Assembly: GCA_950295325.1 (NCBI GenBank)
Contig: OX485806.1
Span: 32,424,001-32,488,000 of the forward strand
Length of the DNA stretch: 64,000 bases
Source of the DNA: Polytrichum commune
Taxonomy: Eukaryota; Streptophyta; Polytrichopsida; Polytrichales; Polytrichaceae
Direction: 5' to 3'
Part shown: one piece after another, positions 1-12,651 of the stretch
How the letters are laid out: every line of letters starts with the position of its first letter
Numbering within the stretch: the stretch's first letter is position 1
The notes under the pieces: generated by a model
What the model was told of the DNA's origin: nothing
What the model saw: the letters and a program-made list of their open reading frames with translations, nothing else
Database searches by the model: none
Program-made: the position numbers and the translations under genes

Positions 1-3000
1 AAAATCATCCATTGTTGCACTGACAACAAATTCCTATAACAAACCAGAGTTCTCAAGACTAAAATGGAAAAGTGTGATATTGCCTTTAAGTCCATTTCAA
101 CTGTAGTAAGATGCCGCACTGCATATTCCATCTGATTGTTTCCTGCCTTCATCAGCAAATCCTGCAATAATCATGCTCCACCCAAAGTCAAATTGACATT
201 GATTGGCTCTCACGTATAGTCTACATAAGACTATCTGCATCTGTGGCCAATAATGGACTTCAAGATGAGTAACGAATACTAATGTCAATGACATGTAAGA
301 ACAATACCCAACTGCCAATGATGATAAAAATAGGTTTTGGTATGTATAACAAATTTGTGTTGCATTCTTAGACACTGTATGAAAGACGTGTTTCCAGGCC
401 ATATGTTAGACAGAGCAGTTGATTTCTCCTCTGTAACCTATATAGCGAAACTTGGAAAACTATGTTCTATCACCACAGACCTTCAGCGTTAGGATGTTCG
501 CCTTGCGCTTCTGATTTAACCGAGTGATTTCAGCTTTCAGCCGCCCTTCAGCACTTGTGCAGTCCTCCTCAGCCTGTAATGACTGCAATCTCCTCCTTTT
601 CTGATCTGCAAGAGGACCGCGTGGAAGACAAAAATCATCACATGCTTTTTCAGACTATTGGCACTGGCTGAAACTACAGCACAACTGCACTAATAAACCT
701 TAGGGAAACTCAACAAAGAGGAAGTTACAGATTGCAAGTAAGTACTAAATAAAGGCAAAGAATGGCAATAGATGTTACACACAAAAGAACATAACACTGA
801 AGGAACCCCATGTGGTTTTTTGGTGTTTCCAATATGGTCTATCTCCAAGCAAACACAACTTCCGTCTAACAGTTAGAACTTGTGCTCAAGAAATGAAATA
901 GATTCACGAGGAGCTGACCAACTCTGGAAGTCATATCGACACGTCTCTTCCTCTCTAGTTTCACTTTGTTGAGGATCTCCTCCTGAAGTCATACACATCC
1001 CCTCTTTACAGGTCAAATACCCATATACTAAACACTACTAAAATTGGCAATGCAATTGAAATAACAACTTTGGCCTCATTGAAAATGCTAATTAGAAATC
1101 TTCACAATTATTCATTGGAATTTTATTTATTTGTTATTAAGATGCCAACTTCATGAGAAAGCATGCATGAAGCCTCTTCGCCTACTACCGCCACCTTTCA
1201 GTGGTGGAGTTTTCAAGTGTAATGAATATCTTGTATAGGTTCCCTTCTAAGCCAAGAAACTCTAAAGCAAGAACATCTATTAATCTACAATCCACACAAA
1301 TAGCAAAGAACCAAAAAAAGTGATGCCACTCTTACGCGTTGCTTATGTAGTTTTGCAGCTTCATCCTCAAGAGTACGTAGGTCGCTGTTCAACATGTGTA
1401 TTTCTCGCTCTGTCTGTTTAAGAATCTCATCAAACTGTGCCTTTGTTTGCTCCAACTCGTTCTTCAGCTTTGGATCCACATCTATAAGTTACATGGATTG
1501 TCAGGAGGAACAAATAGCAATGGCAGGAAAGAGCAACTATTTTGTCTCTAAGAAAATAATGAGTTCAGTGACAGAAACAACAATTCAAATTCAGTGTGGG
1601 AATACGGTGACGAAGCAAACTAACAACCGTCCACAAGAAAAACAGGAAATATTTGCAAAATCAAAGCAATACAAAAAGGATTCCCTCAGGCAGTCAGATG
1701 CATAGGGACCTACTCTGGGAAAACAGGCGGGGCTCTCGAACTGCAGTTACACTGGCAGATACATGTGAGCTGTAGCGAGATTTATTCCATCGATAGTGAT
1801 TTTCTGGTGTCCACAAATCTTGCACACCCAATGCATTTGCTTCATCTGCTCTGGCATTTGCCTGTGATGTCCCAATGAACTGCATAGAAACACAATAAAT
1901 AGTTACACAGAGGTGGCCAAATAAGAGTATGATCTGATATTTGTTTGCACAAGATTCTCCTCTTCACATTGAACACCTATTTGAACCTCCAATTCCTGTT
2001 AGAAGGCGCACTTTGTCCAAGTAATATTTGATAGTCACCTGACTGTACAAGCTTTGATTTAATCCATGCTAAAAATATGTACCACAATACTAAGTGAATT
2101 GAACCATATCCAATTACTCACAGAATGGTCAAGTGCTGCCTGGCCATTGAGGACATGCTTAATAACAGCAGGAGCAGTTATTACTTCATCAAGCCTTGCT
2201 GTTATGCCAATTTCTTGCATCTGCAACAAGCAGATCAAATGATTTAAATACAACCTAGAAATAGGTTGGCAGTAAGACCACCATGCTGAAGCTCTGATAT
2301 TGAACCCAACAAAAGCAAAAAGATACCTTGTTCCTTATTGCCAATAGCAATCAAGTTGTTTGACAAGATTATCATGAAATATTGTATAGAAACCTATAAG
2401 TAAATGATTAAGTTCTTCTTTTCATGCCCATAGTGAACTGCTTGTATCATAGCAACTAACCTCACGTGTGAGTGGCCCTGCTGGTTGGCCTGTTGACTCC
2501 CTTGCATTGATGATGGGAACGCCATCAAAATTCTTAAAATTACGTTGAAGTAAATCCCTATCGTCTTCATCCTGAGTGACAAAGGCCTGATACAACCAAG
2601 CCAGTGGAAGTGGTCAAGACTTGCAGATTGCTAGAATGATAGCTTACTTCCATCAAGATGTTTCATCAATCAACTGAAAGCCATGTACATCAGTTGTTGA
2701 GGCACAAAAACCCACCTTCCAGATGTAATTAGGAACATGATTCTCAACATACTTTGCATGCTCCCTGGTTGCAATATTGACCTGCATTCATTTCACACCA
2801 GTTCTTAGGCCAAAATTAGACAATATTATGTCATTCTCGCAACATGAAATCCAGACACATGAAATAATGGCACTGTGAATCTTGTGTCTACATGTAGCAT
2901 GAAAATGTACATGATGTCATGAACAAAACAATGGAGCAGAGAAACATAGCAGAGAGAATTATTTTGAGCACCTCAAGAAGAACAGGGCCATGGACCTCCT

Positions 3001-6000
3001 TCCGAAATTCACTTCGATGGCTTTCCACCCAATGATAGGCATCAACAATCCCTCGAGCACCAGAGTCCTTTAGAGCTTGAAGCAGGCGAGACTTCACACT
3101 ATCTATTTCAGCTAGCCTGCCATCTTGGACACATCAGTACACTAGGCACCTTACAAGGATAGGACACTGATCCAATGGCATCCCCAAACTATCCAAGTAT
3201 TATTAGCAAAATAAATTATAGATCAAAGACTGTCCTCCATCTTTTAAATACTAATAATAAAATAATAAAAACCCAAATTTTCTTTGCACAATGTGAAGGT
3301 CAAGAGAAAAAAAAAAAAAAAAAAAAAAAGACAGCCTGATGTTAAGGGCACACAGAAATGTACACTTAACATTTCTCAATTTGTTTACCTGCGAACCACC
3401 CCTTCTCGTGCTCCACGTTTCTGGGTAAGAAGGTGTTCCTTCTCACTTTTTTGATTCCTTCTTTCAGCAACTCCTAGCTCAAATTCTCGAACCTTAGCTC
3501 CAATCTCTTGCTGCAAGTTGAATAGTAGTATTCAATGAAATGCATCAGTGAAGCCAATGATTTGGAATTACAGACAGGCATAGTGCAGGTCTGACCTTCA
3601 GTACTCTGTAATCAAATAAAAACTTGACTCTCACACCCATGTTGAATGTATATGAATAGATGTATATCTTCAGCTTCCAGGTCCAGTTCGTATCTTTCAA
3701 GTTGCAGATAAAGAGCACCAAAAAAAACAGAAAAAGCTTACAATTTCTTGTGTTGGAGGTTCATAATCAGGCAAATTAGAAAGTTCTGCCTCCACCAGCT
3801 CAAGCTCTCTAGAAGCCACCAAAATTTTCTCCTGCCGCGTAGCTTCTCGTTTGTGGACCTCCACGATCTCCCTTGTCTTTGCCCTTACTTGTTCTCCCTG
3901 AAGACAAAAATTTGGTTCAGTTTTCAGACACAATGACTGGCTGAGAAAAAGATGACGAGTATTTGAATTTGAGACATATAATTGATAAAGATGTTGGAAT
4001 TTGCACCATCTGGCTCTCATTCTCCAGAAATTTGCGGCGATCGGTCTCAATTTGGTCATTTGCTTGAAACATCTTTCTTGCAGCTGCCTCCAATTCAGTC
4101 TTCTTCTTTTTTGCTGACCTACAACATAAATCAAAAGATGTGATGATTGTAGGCACATAACTAAACTAGTCAGCACTTTAAGTCTTGAAGTCAGGTTGAC
4201 AGCTGTCCACATCCTCAGATACAGATTGCAATTACAGAACTCAATAATAAGCACAACAATGGGGCCAAGCTGAATTCTTACTCAAGTGGTTGGAGGAGAC
4301 CCTGCACTATCTGAGCAGCTTGGTTAAGATTCTGTTTGGTGGTCTTCTCCTTGTCTTTTGCAGCCTGATATTGAGTTTTCTTCTTATCGTACTGTAACCA
4401 AGGGAGCTTCTTTCTAAGAAGCTCAGCCTGCAATGACCATAAAGAAACTTCCAAAGAATCAGACAACAATACTCAAAACTGACAGTCAAGGAGGTAGTGC
4501 TGAAAACAGATAACATACTCTGAAGATTGGGAGAAACGTCACAAGAAGTAAGCTTTCGCATACGGATGCTTTCCATCAGATTGACAGATGTTTGGGCTAA
4601 TATTCAGTTCTCAAACTCCAGAAGCGGATCGTGGATTACCACATTTAGTCACATTCAATTGGATCTAAAGTCAACAGCAAAAAGCAGAAAGGTTCTGAGG
4701 TCTCCAAATAAAGGAAAAAACTAGAACATCAATGCAATCAGAACCTTACTACAAAAATCACAATCAGCAAATAAGAAAATTTATCAGTCAATAGACCATG
4801 GCATTAGGGGACCATGACTTGGCATGATACATAAAGAGCTTAAAGCAAAAGCTGCATCACAAAGTTGAGGGATGGCCTCGTACCTTCTCCTGGAGTCTCC
4901 TGCGCTCCTGAAGCCGCTTCACATCTTTCTCAAGATCAGCATTATTTGATTTAAGTTGAACCAAGACTGACTCTTTCTGTTTCACAGTCTGAAAACAGTA
5001 GACAAGTGTTGTTTTGAGTCATGTCTTTCATTGAGAAATATGGCATTGCTAGAATACACTGAAGGACTCAAACCCATAATCAGTATAAATTTATGTATCA
5101 AAAAGTTAGAAAATTAAACTAAATATTGAAGGAGAAGACCACCAAAGCCAACACAAGATAAATTGCAAGATAAGTAGTTGCATCTTACATACAAACACAA
5201 ATTTTCTGACCAGAACTTATCAGGCAACTCACCGTATCGATTTTCTTCAGGTCAGCAGTCCTTTTTATAAGTGTAGCATGTTGCCTGGACAGCTCTGGGT
5301 CCCCCACTGCTTTCTCAGTTTCTTCTAAAAGCTGGATAGGCGACATTTTCGCAAACTCACACACCCTATCTTGGGGAAGAAACTGCAGCATTGCACAACA
5401 CAGAATAACACCATTCCCCATATTGTGATAAAAGCATCAGAAAGATCCTCAGAAGTAACTTCAAACTATTTAACTTCACTGTCTGTAGGCAGTGATCATT
5501 ACGAGGCCACTTCCCCAGCTTAGATTATTCCAGGGCCCTAATGAACCACCTTACAGACCTTATTAGTTCTAAAAAGGAACTCAAGAACATCTCAATCATC
5601 TGTGCCATCAAGTTGATATAAGAGAAAGTGATGTAATCCAGGAACATACCTGGGTCAGGTTGTTCACTTGAATATTAAATCGTGCAACAACATCCTGGAC
5701 TTCTCTCTTTGATGCCGAATGACATATTCTATCCTCTGCAAAAAGATACAAATTGTTCTAAGTACGATACCCAAACCAAAAATAAACAAGCTCAGCTCGA
5801 TAAACTGCAAAGTTCTTCATAAATTTCTTCATTTCTAGGATTACAAGCAAGGTAATGGCATGCTCAGTATACCTTCAATTGTCCATTCTGACTTGTTCTG
5901 CTTGTTGATCTTGCGTGTGATTGATATCTGTTTATTGGGATGTTCATCTTGCAAGGTAATTTTAATCCATCCTGAATCCTCACCTCGCTTCACATAGTCC

Positions 6001-6926
6001 CCAATACTTGATGCTCGGCCAAGCAACTGCATACAACCGAATTTCCCTCAGAAAATTCCATTCCCATCACTTCTATCCTGTTTCAAGGAAATCTTGTTTC
6101 GCTGCTATCGCAACTCGTCATCCACTCTTCTCTCTCCTCTCAACTGTCATGTAGTCCCAGGCAGGGAATAAAGTTTACACTCCCAGAGCATGCACCCTTT
6201 TACACTCTCAAGAAAAATCTAGTAATTGGAGTAAACCACAGTTGCAAATTCATCTCTTCTTTGCATGTAAAGCGCTACTTAATTGCTTATACGCGGTGCA
6301 TTCGGCACATAACATTACTGAGCCTCACGGTCCCTCACCCCTTCTAAATAAAAGAGATGTCCCATTTCATGTAGACCTTGCCGAGGCACTAAGACTGAAG
6401 TCATCAATTTCTAGCCCCGGCCCTTCACCTGCCTAGGGTAAGTGGCAGGTGGAGCTTAGCAACACCTTGCATTTTGCATAAGAAAGAAAGCTTGCCAAAC
6501 ACTCCAAAAAAACGAGGCAAGAGCCTAATTCTCATTTACGTCATAAGCAGGAGGATGTCACAATTAACCGACGAGGTGGTAGAGAAATTGCTAACCGCTG
6601 GTTCTCCTGCAAGACCAATACCGATAGCACACACAAGGGAGCTTTTTCCTGTACCATTGGGACCAATGACAAGGTTAAGCCTCGTCCCCGGTCTGGACTT
6701 CAAGTGCGTGTATGTCATAAAGTTGTGAACCTCAATCTCTACGATATTCCCCGCCACAAACTCATCTCCTGCCCTGTTCCACGAAACCACGATCAAAAAC
6801 AATTCAGCCGCTTCTTCCACCACCACAGCGCAAGGAAGAGCCAAATTGACCTAAATTTGTTGAGAGGTCAAAAGCGACATACCTGGTGGCACTGGTTCTC
6901 GCTCGCTTGGAACTTCGGGGATCCAT
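1..6926 (-). CDS. SMC5: SMC5, structural maintenance of chromosomes protein 5 (3' partial)
   Basis: ATPase subunit of the SMC5/6 DNA-repair complex. Nineteen exons, read right to left: 6926-6883, 6773-6596, 6026-5873, 5735-5650, 5382-5233, 4988-4884, 4427-4282, 4118-4007, 3897-3742, 3510-3389, 3116-2972, 2781-2716, 2586-2461, 2220-2122, 1879-1714, 1481-1336, 982-919, 605-481, 33-1. They sum to 741 codons with every phase consistent; the family is about 1,050 residues, so roughly the last 300, with the Walker B/signature half, lie outside. Seen: Walker A GPNGTGKS at residues 52-59 after NIVEIEVHNFMTY; the conserved NNLTQFLPQDRVCEFAK stretch; long coiled coil; hinge region with FVTQDEDDRDLL and LGVQDLWTPENHYRW; second coiled coil. 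The start was chosen because a 44-nt exon, MDPRSSKRARTSAT, splices in frame to the conserved N-terminus; the ATG at 6844 lies inside intron 1. The exon 2 donor (GTTAGC) is weak. Identity is very secure, individual junctions fairly so. Confidence 0.94.
3307..3329. repeat. poly-A run in SMC5 intron
   Basis: Twenty-three consecutive A on the + strand (poly-T in the sense of the SMC5 transcript), inside the intron between the exons at 3389-3510 and 2972-3116. Probably a simple length-variable tract. Confidence 0.9.
6027..6595. other. long SMC5 intron 2 with a possible dispersed-repeat remnant
   Basis: At 569 bp this is among the longer introns of the gene. The part around 6345-6395 (AAAAGAGATGTCCCATTTCA) resembles 26008-26040 (GAAAGAGATGTCATGTTTCA), and both continue into ACCTTGCCG. 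The stretch CCTAGGGTAAGTGGCAGGTG near 6432 resembles part of the SINE-like element at 12.2 kb. A decayed retroposon is possible. No coding sequence is seen. Confidence 0.35.
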
Positions 6927-7174
6927 AGGGGCGGGCCGCACTCGATCCAGCATGGCGGAGGCGCAGAAATGCGACAGGAAGGCGAAGCGAATTGGAATTG
7001 CGCTAGAGCGAGCCGGTAATCGCCATAGCTGAAACCCCAGAGCAATTCAGAGACGTCTCGTCGCAGGAGCGAGAGATCGACTAGCCAGACGTCGGAGACG
7101 GCGATGGGGTCCCTTTCTCCTCGGCCTTCATAAAATTTGGCGGGAGGACTCACTCCCAACGTGGAGCCTACCCA
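6927..7174 (-). promoter_or_regulatory. presumed SMC5 5' flank (promoter/5' UTR)
   Basis: GC-richer sequence directly upstream of the SMC5 start codon, before the minisatellite begins. It can be read as an open frame on the minus strand, but it shows no family similarity and is best taken as 5' UTR and promoter. No convincing TATA box was found. Confidence 0.4.
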
Positions 7175-7840
7175 ACGATTGACGGGTATAGACGAGTATG
7201 CAGGCCTCAACTAGAAGACGTCCAGAGATACACAAACACCTCGAGGGGTATATAGGCTCTCGCGTGGGTATGTGTCATGGTATGTGATAACGACCTCGAC
7301 GGATATATGGACTCTCGCCTCTGTATGTATCCAGGTACGCAATATTAAGCACAACGGGTATGTGTCATGATATTTGTAGGTGTATGGGGGAAATACAGAC
7401 GGGTATGTGACCTTGTATCCAATAGCACCCCACGGGTATTAAAACATGGCATGCTATAATAAGCAGACGGGTATGAATAGCCTCCCCAGGGTATTTGTCC
7501 AGGTATATGAGACACATGCCACACAGATGTCTATGGTATTGCATAAGTGTGTTTCCTGGTATGTGAGAACACGCCACGGGTGTGTGGGGTTTCGCCTAGG
7601 TGTATGTCCTGGAATGTGAAACATGCTCAACGGGTAAGTAGAGTCTCACCTGGGTATGTGTCGGGTAGGTACATGACTGACCGACGGGTATTTGGGCCTG
7701 CCCTACCTATGTGGGGTGGTCTGCGAAGAATATACCCTGCGGGTATTATGTAGGTCTCGCCCAATTATGTACTGTGCTATGTGAGAATAAGCCCGACAAG
7801 GTTTCACCTAGGTATGTGGCTAGTACATAGTGTCTCGTCA
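7175..7840. repeat. degenerate minisatellite, unit about 54 bp
   Basis: A core ACGGGTATGTG...TCTCGCCTGGGTATGTGTC...GGTATGTGAGAAC recurs through the block. CGGGT cores near 7575, 7630, 7684 and 7739 are 54-56 bp apart, and 7467 to 7575 is two units. About a dozen diverged copies are present. An isolated partial unit (TATGTGAGAACATGCCCAAC) lies near 8058, beyond a TA microsatellite. No reading frame is maintained across units. Confidence 0.8.
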
Positions 7841-8000
7841 AGGTTGCCTCCCTTATGGGTAAGAACATTAGTAAAGGCATGTTTCCCATGCGCATATGTT
7901 TGAACGTTTTGGGCCATCCACGATACATGCTGAAATTAACAACCAACTATTTTTGAAACGGTGCGAGGGCGTCATTCTTACCGTTAGCCATTGCTCCATT

Positions 8001-8030
8001 GTGTGTGTATATATATATATATATAATACA
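8001..8030. repeat. GT/TA microsatellite
   Basis: GTGTGTGTAT followed by alternating AT, 30 bp. Confidence 0.9.
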
Positions 8031-8915
8031 CGACATACATATTGAATCTTGTCAATGTATGTGAGAACATGCCCAACATGTATGAAGAATTACAAAAACA
8101 AGCAAAAAAATCAAGTTGTCATTGTGATTGCTATATTCAGGTCAAGAGAGGACTCTCTCAACTTTTGCCTTTGTGGGGTCATGTATTATGGATATCTTGG
8201 ACCTCTCTCTCAACCCTTACCTTATGTAAAGAGACTATGAGTGGCTATACTTGAAGACAAAAGATTCGCGAAGGGGTGAGGGGGGGGAGGGGTATTTTTA
8301 AAACAATCCGTGGAGAGATTTGGCACTGTAACATGGTCACAAATTACAAAACACAAAATCACTTGGGTCCTTTCAATGAAATGAAATTAATTTCATTGAA
8401 AGTATTAAAGTCAATACTTGGACAAGCTATAACATATTGATGTGTGTAGTTTGGCACGAGTGTTGGGACAATTGCATGGTACCTAGTCAACACCAAAATG
8501 ACACCAAATATATATATTCTCTTGAAAGAAACGTACCCAACAAAGTATTGAGGAAAGAAGGAAGCAATAACATATAAAAAAACATCATATATAATAACAA
8601 ACTAGATCAAAGACAATATATTTATATATTATAATTAATTGGAAACGGAGATACTTGCACAACACTACTACGTACTTATCACCTATATATAACAGTAAGC
8701 AAAATAATGCACGGTCATTATCAAACATTACAATGCAACTATTGATGCCCAATCGCCATCATAAGATTAAGCAAAGTTTTTTCTTACAAAACTCAATATT
8801 TGATACTTGTTTGATTTTGCTTGAGTGTTGAGCTCATTCGTTGATATGTGGACTTGGCTAGTATAAAAATTATAATTTATCCTAAAACACCCAAAACCAA
8901 ATGGTGAGGATAGAA

Positions 8916-8938
<23 letters not shown>
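8916..8938. repeat. AC dinucleotide microsatellite
   Basis: About eleven AC units in an AT-rich intergenic area. Confidence 0.9.
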
Positions 8939-8946
<8 letters not shown>

Positions 8947-10373
8947 TAAAATTATTTACTTACTTCATTATTTAATTAAAACTTATTATTAAAACCAACA
9001 AAAACTCAATTATGATGACCCATTTGGAGAAGATTGAAGACCATTCTTATTCCAAACTTGATGTCGGAGTAATATGTGTGTAGCGTGGCTTGAGTGTTGA
9101 GGTCATTGCATGTACTAGACATGATTGGTATTATCAACAATAATTCTCTTGAAAAATATGAGAGAGAGAGCCGATTGCTCTTAAAATGCAGTCAATGTGC
9201 ACAATACCGGTGCCTTCTCCTTGTTGTGGATTGAATTTTAAATCGAGGTTAGAATCTTGAGTTGGGCAAGGATATGCCATGAGATTATTCTATTATTGTG
9301 GTAATACATGGGGGAGAATTATTTTGACCCTTTGGAATTAGTCACCCGTCCAAGCGGAAAGCACTTCCAACAAACCCAGTGTGTATTTATGTCCATGTAT
9401 TATGCATGTTATCCACGACCTATGGCTTTTCTCCACGAGCAAATGGGGTAAGTCCCATAACCATATACTGCATGAGGTGCAATCAACAATCGGCCTTCAT
9501 CATGGCAGTCCATAATCATAACTTGTCCCTCAATCCATTTCAAATAATAATAATAAAAGGCGATGAGTAGGTTTGGCACTTTGATGCCAACTTGCAATTT
9601 TTTTGAGGTGATGCATGAAATTTTGTTGAGGTTCTAACAAATACAAAAAGCACTATGTGGCACTTTGATCAAGTTTGGAAACAATTCGTGTCAAGTATGT
9701 TTGTCATCTATGATGTCTCCATGATGAAAGATTTAAAATGATTATGCTCAACCTTCCTGAACCTCGTGATTCACATAGTCCATTACGCATTGTTGAGAAA
9801 GCATTGTAGTATTAATGGAATCATATTTGATAAGCAAAACATGCAGGTTGCTTGTCACAATGATCATAAGGCAAACAAATCTACAACAATTTCTTCCAAT
9901 ATTTCAGCATATGGGGATTCTAGAAGAAAATAGAATTATCTTTGAGCACAATAGCATAGTACTCAAATGAGGAACGTGAGCATTTAACTCAAGATATCCT
10001 ATGTAAAGTTAGATTGATCACCTCTCGAATCCCTAGGGTATTCTTTGTAAATATATTCCAATAGAAAATAACCAAATATATACAAATTGAATAAAATTAG
10101 AACATCTCCACTTTATTGTGTAAGGTCATGTCATCATTCTCTGTGCAAGGTCACTCCCCTTGAGTTCACAATCAAGGTGAAGCGTCCCTCATTCATTCTA
10201 GGTCTAGAAACTCTCTCTCTCTCTTTCTCTCTCTCCTAACACCATGGCAACACTACACCATTGGTAAATCACTTCAAGTAGGTTCAAAAAAATTGTAGTG
10301 GAGCCTACTAAAGCTTGTTACAAATCTACCTTATTCGGGCGTTGTTCTTGATTGAAAATTTGATACAACCAAG

Positions 10374-10399
10374 TCTATCTATCTATCTATCTATCTATA
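10374..10399. repeat. TCTA tetranucleotide microsatellite
   Basis: About six perfect TCTA units. Confidence 0.9.
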
Positions 10400-10740
10400 C
10401 ATACTCATCATTATTTTATTTCATTTTAAATGTTTAAAACTTTATGTTATTGGGAAGGAGGATAAACATTTGGCCACAATGACATCCAAATTTGTTGAGT
10501 TCCTCCCAAACTTTCAAAACCCTTTGTTTTCAACGAGTTTAGGGAAAGGCTAGGTTAGTATCCAAAGCGTCACACCTTATGCATGACTACAATTTTTGTA
10601 CAATTTCCAATGTTGAACTCAGCATCGTTCCTAAGGTTCTACATGTCCTAACAATCATCCAAGGGCACGGCTATATCGAAATCAACCATTCAAAACTCTC
10701 CATTGTTGAGGGCCTACCGAAATGAACCAACCCACATATT

Positions 10741-11196
10741 CACATATTGTCTAAACATCCTATACCTCCTAAACACCCAAATCAAACACCTCACTACTGT
10801 AGTCATAACAATCACCCGGATAAAATAATCCTAAAAAACATGATTAAAATGTTAATATCCCGCACACAAACCACCACACTCCACAAAATAAAGGCCCACA
10901 CAAACATAGGGGGAAATGACCAAGCAGGTACACTAGCCAAACAAGGACGTGAACTAGACCATAGAGGTGATGTAGTTCTATACGAGCATGCACACCCTAC
11001 ACCATACTACCTACAGAAAGATTGGTGGCATTCCATGCAAGAAACACCTGACAAGGGCCCCATTAGGCACCTTAGTAAACACATTCTCAAGCATGACAAT
11101 GAACATAACTTAATAATTATAGCAAATCAAACACACCAATTACACAAATGGCTAGAAAATAAGGACATACACTACAAGAGAAACAATGGTTTTTAG
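10741..11196 (+). mobile_element. LINE fragment: RNase H domain of a non-LTR retrotransposon
   Basis: The open frame reads HILSK... then KIKAHTNIGGNDQAGTLAKQ, the standard C-terminal RNase H motif of LINE polyproteins (K-x-HxGxxGNExAD-xLA), with the usual catalytic Asp position read here as G (DQAGTLA rather than DQADTLA). It continues into a linker (DWWHSMQETP...) typical of sequence between RNase H and the C-terminal domain. The frame closes at 11196. No reverse transcriptase was recognised upstream, so the copy is 5' truncated. The rest of the same kind of element appears from about 13.07 kb, separated by AT-rich and SINE-like sequence. Inactive. Confidence 0.75.
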
Positions 11197-11379
11197 TACA
11201 GTGTTTTAGTAGACATGTGCTAATTGGACCAACACTTCATGAAAAAAAAAGGAAATCGACATGTTCCTAGTATAAGTGTTGGAAAATAGTCATTGTTGAC
11301 ACATTGACGCCCCGATATTGTTTATAAGACGACTCACATCAACATCAGACAGCCCAATAGATTGTATGAATTATGGTCG

Positions 11380-12170
11380 GTAATTTTTAGGGCGTATGTG
11401 GAAAATCATGTACACAATAAATAATAGACAATTTCCAATATATAATAAATAAAATATTGTTAATAGTAAAACAATGTATTATAAATAGTAAATAAGAATA
11501 GTACATCATTAATAGAAATACTATAATACTATAACAAAATAATAAATATCATACCATAAATAGTAAATAATATACTATATACAATAGATAAGAATAACAT
11601 ACTAAAAATGATAAATAATATACTATGTAAAGTAGATTATAATAAAATAAAATAAAATAAAAAAACATAATACCATAAATAGTAAATAATATACTATATA
11701 CAATACATAAGAATAACATACTGAAAATGATAAATAATATACTATGTAAAGTAGATTAAAATAAAATAAAAAATAAACATAATACCATTAATAGTAATAA
11801 TATACTATGAATATTAAAAATGAAATATCATACCATAAATAGTAAATAATATACTATATACAATAGATAATAATAACATACTAAGAATATAATATAATAA
11901 AATAGATAATATAAAATACTATAAACTATAAACAATGAATATTACGTAGTACATAATAAATATGATAATATAAACAGTAAATACGAGGCAGTAAATAGCA
12001 AATACAAGACATTTAATAATAAATAATAGGCAGTATACAACAAATACTGGATAATAAATTATAAGAAGTAAATGATATATGTTGTATATTGTTGATATTA
12101 TATTGTATACAATAAATAAAAAATAAAAAATAAATTGGGACCTCTATATAAAAATATTTTAAATACTTCT
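11380..12170. repeat. extreme AT-rich block with 112-119 bp tandem units
   Basis: Almost entirely A and T. CCATAAATAG begins at 11554 and 11673, CCATTAATAG at 11785 and CCATAAATAG at 11833. The first two units share a long body (ATATACTATATACAATA...GATAAGAATAACATACT...) with few changes. The block separates the RNase H part of the LINE from its 3' part. No gene. Confidence 0.75.
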
Positions 12171-12182
12171 AATACATCATGT

Positions 12183-12400
12183 GTGGAGTGGTGGCTTAGT
12201 GGCTAAGGCCTCTATGTGGGAGCCAAGAGGTTCAAGGATCAAACCCATTGCCCCCCCCCCGCCCTTGGCTTAGCCTACTAGGTAAGTGGCTAGGCACTTA
12301 GAACTATAGGTGCTTGTAGCTGGCAAGGCTCGGGAGGTGGGGATTGGACTTACTAATGGTGAATATCTCTTTTAAATGGCACTCATTTCTTAAAAAATAG
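12183..12400 (+). mobile_element. SINE-like element with tRNA-type A and B boxes
   Basis: A box candidate TGGCTTAGTGG near 12191 and B box candidate AGGATCAAACCC near 12235 sit at tRNA-like spacing, after GTGTGGAGTGG. A body with a C-run and GGTAAGTGGCTAGGCACTTAG follows, then an A/T-rich end. The arrangement is that of a tRNA-derived SINE. A weaker relative is at about 55.2 kb. No target duplication was established. Confidence 0.5.
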
Positions 12401-12651
12401 GACCACTCATTATTCAACATATCAACCAATGATAGCCCTACACATGTATGCACGCTTTAACGTTATATAATAATTTAGTGTGGAGCCCGTAAAACAATTA
12501 GTATATTCAGACATCATAAGCAATGGTCCTAACCATATTGGCTATGTCCAAATGAACAATCCATGGGGTGTAGGGCATGGTCCCCCAAGACATGTCGTAG
12601 ACAACACAATTTCTAATAATATATGATATTAAGTCATGTCTTTGTTTACTT

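Larger units (their letters stand above)
7841..10740. other. gene-free AT-rich intergenic block
   Basis: No recognisable gene. Microsatellites are the clear content: GT/TA at 8001-8030, AC at 8916-8938, CT-rich at 10210-10235, TCTA at 10374-10399, and a short G-run near 8280. Two lines near 8800 and 9050 share TGTGTAG(T/C)(T/G)TGGC(A/T)..GAGTGTTGAG-like text, suggesting old transposon debris. Short open frames here have no family features. Confidence 0.6.

Noticed and set aside
6851-7210. 119-codon minus-strand frame upstream of SMC5
   Set aside because: It overlaps the real first SMC5 exon in another frame, has no family features, and is better explained as 5' UTR and promoter.
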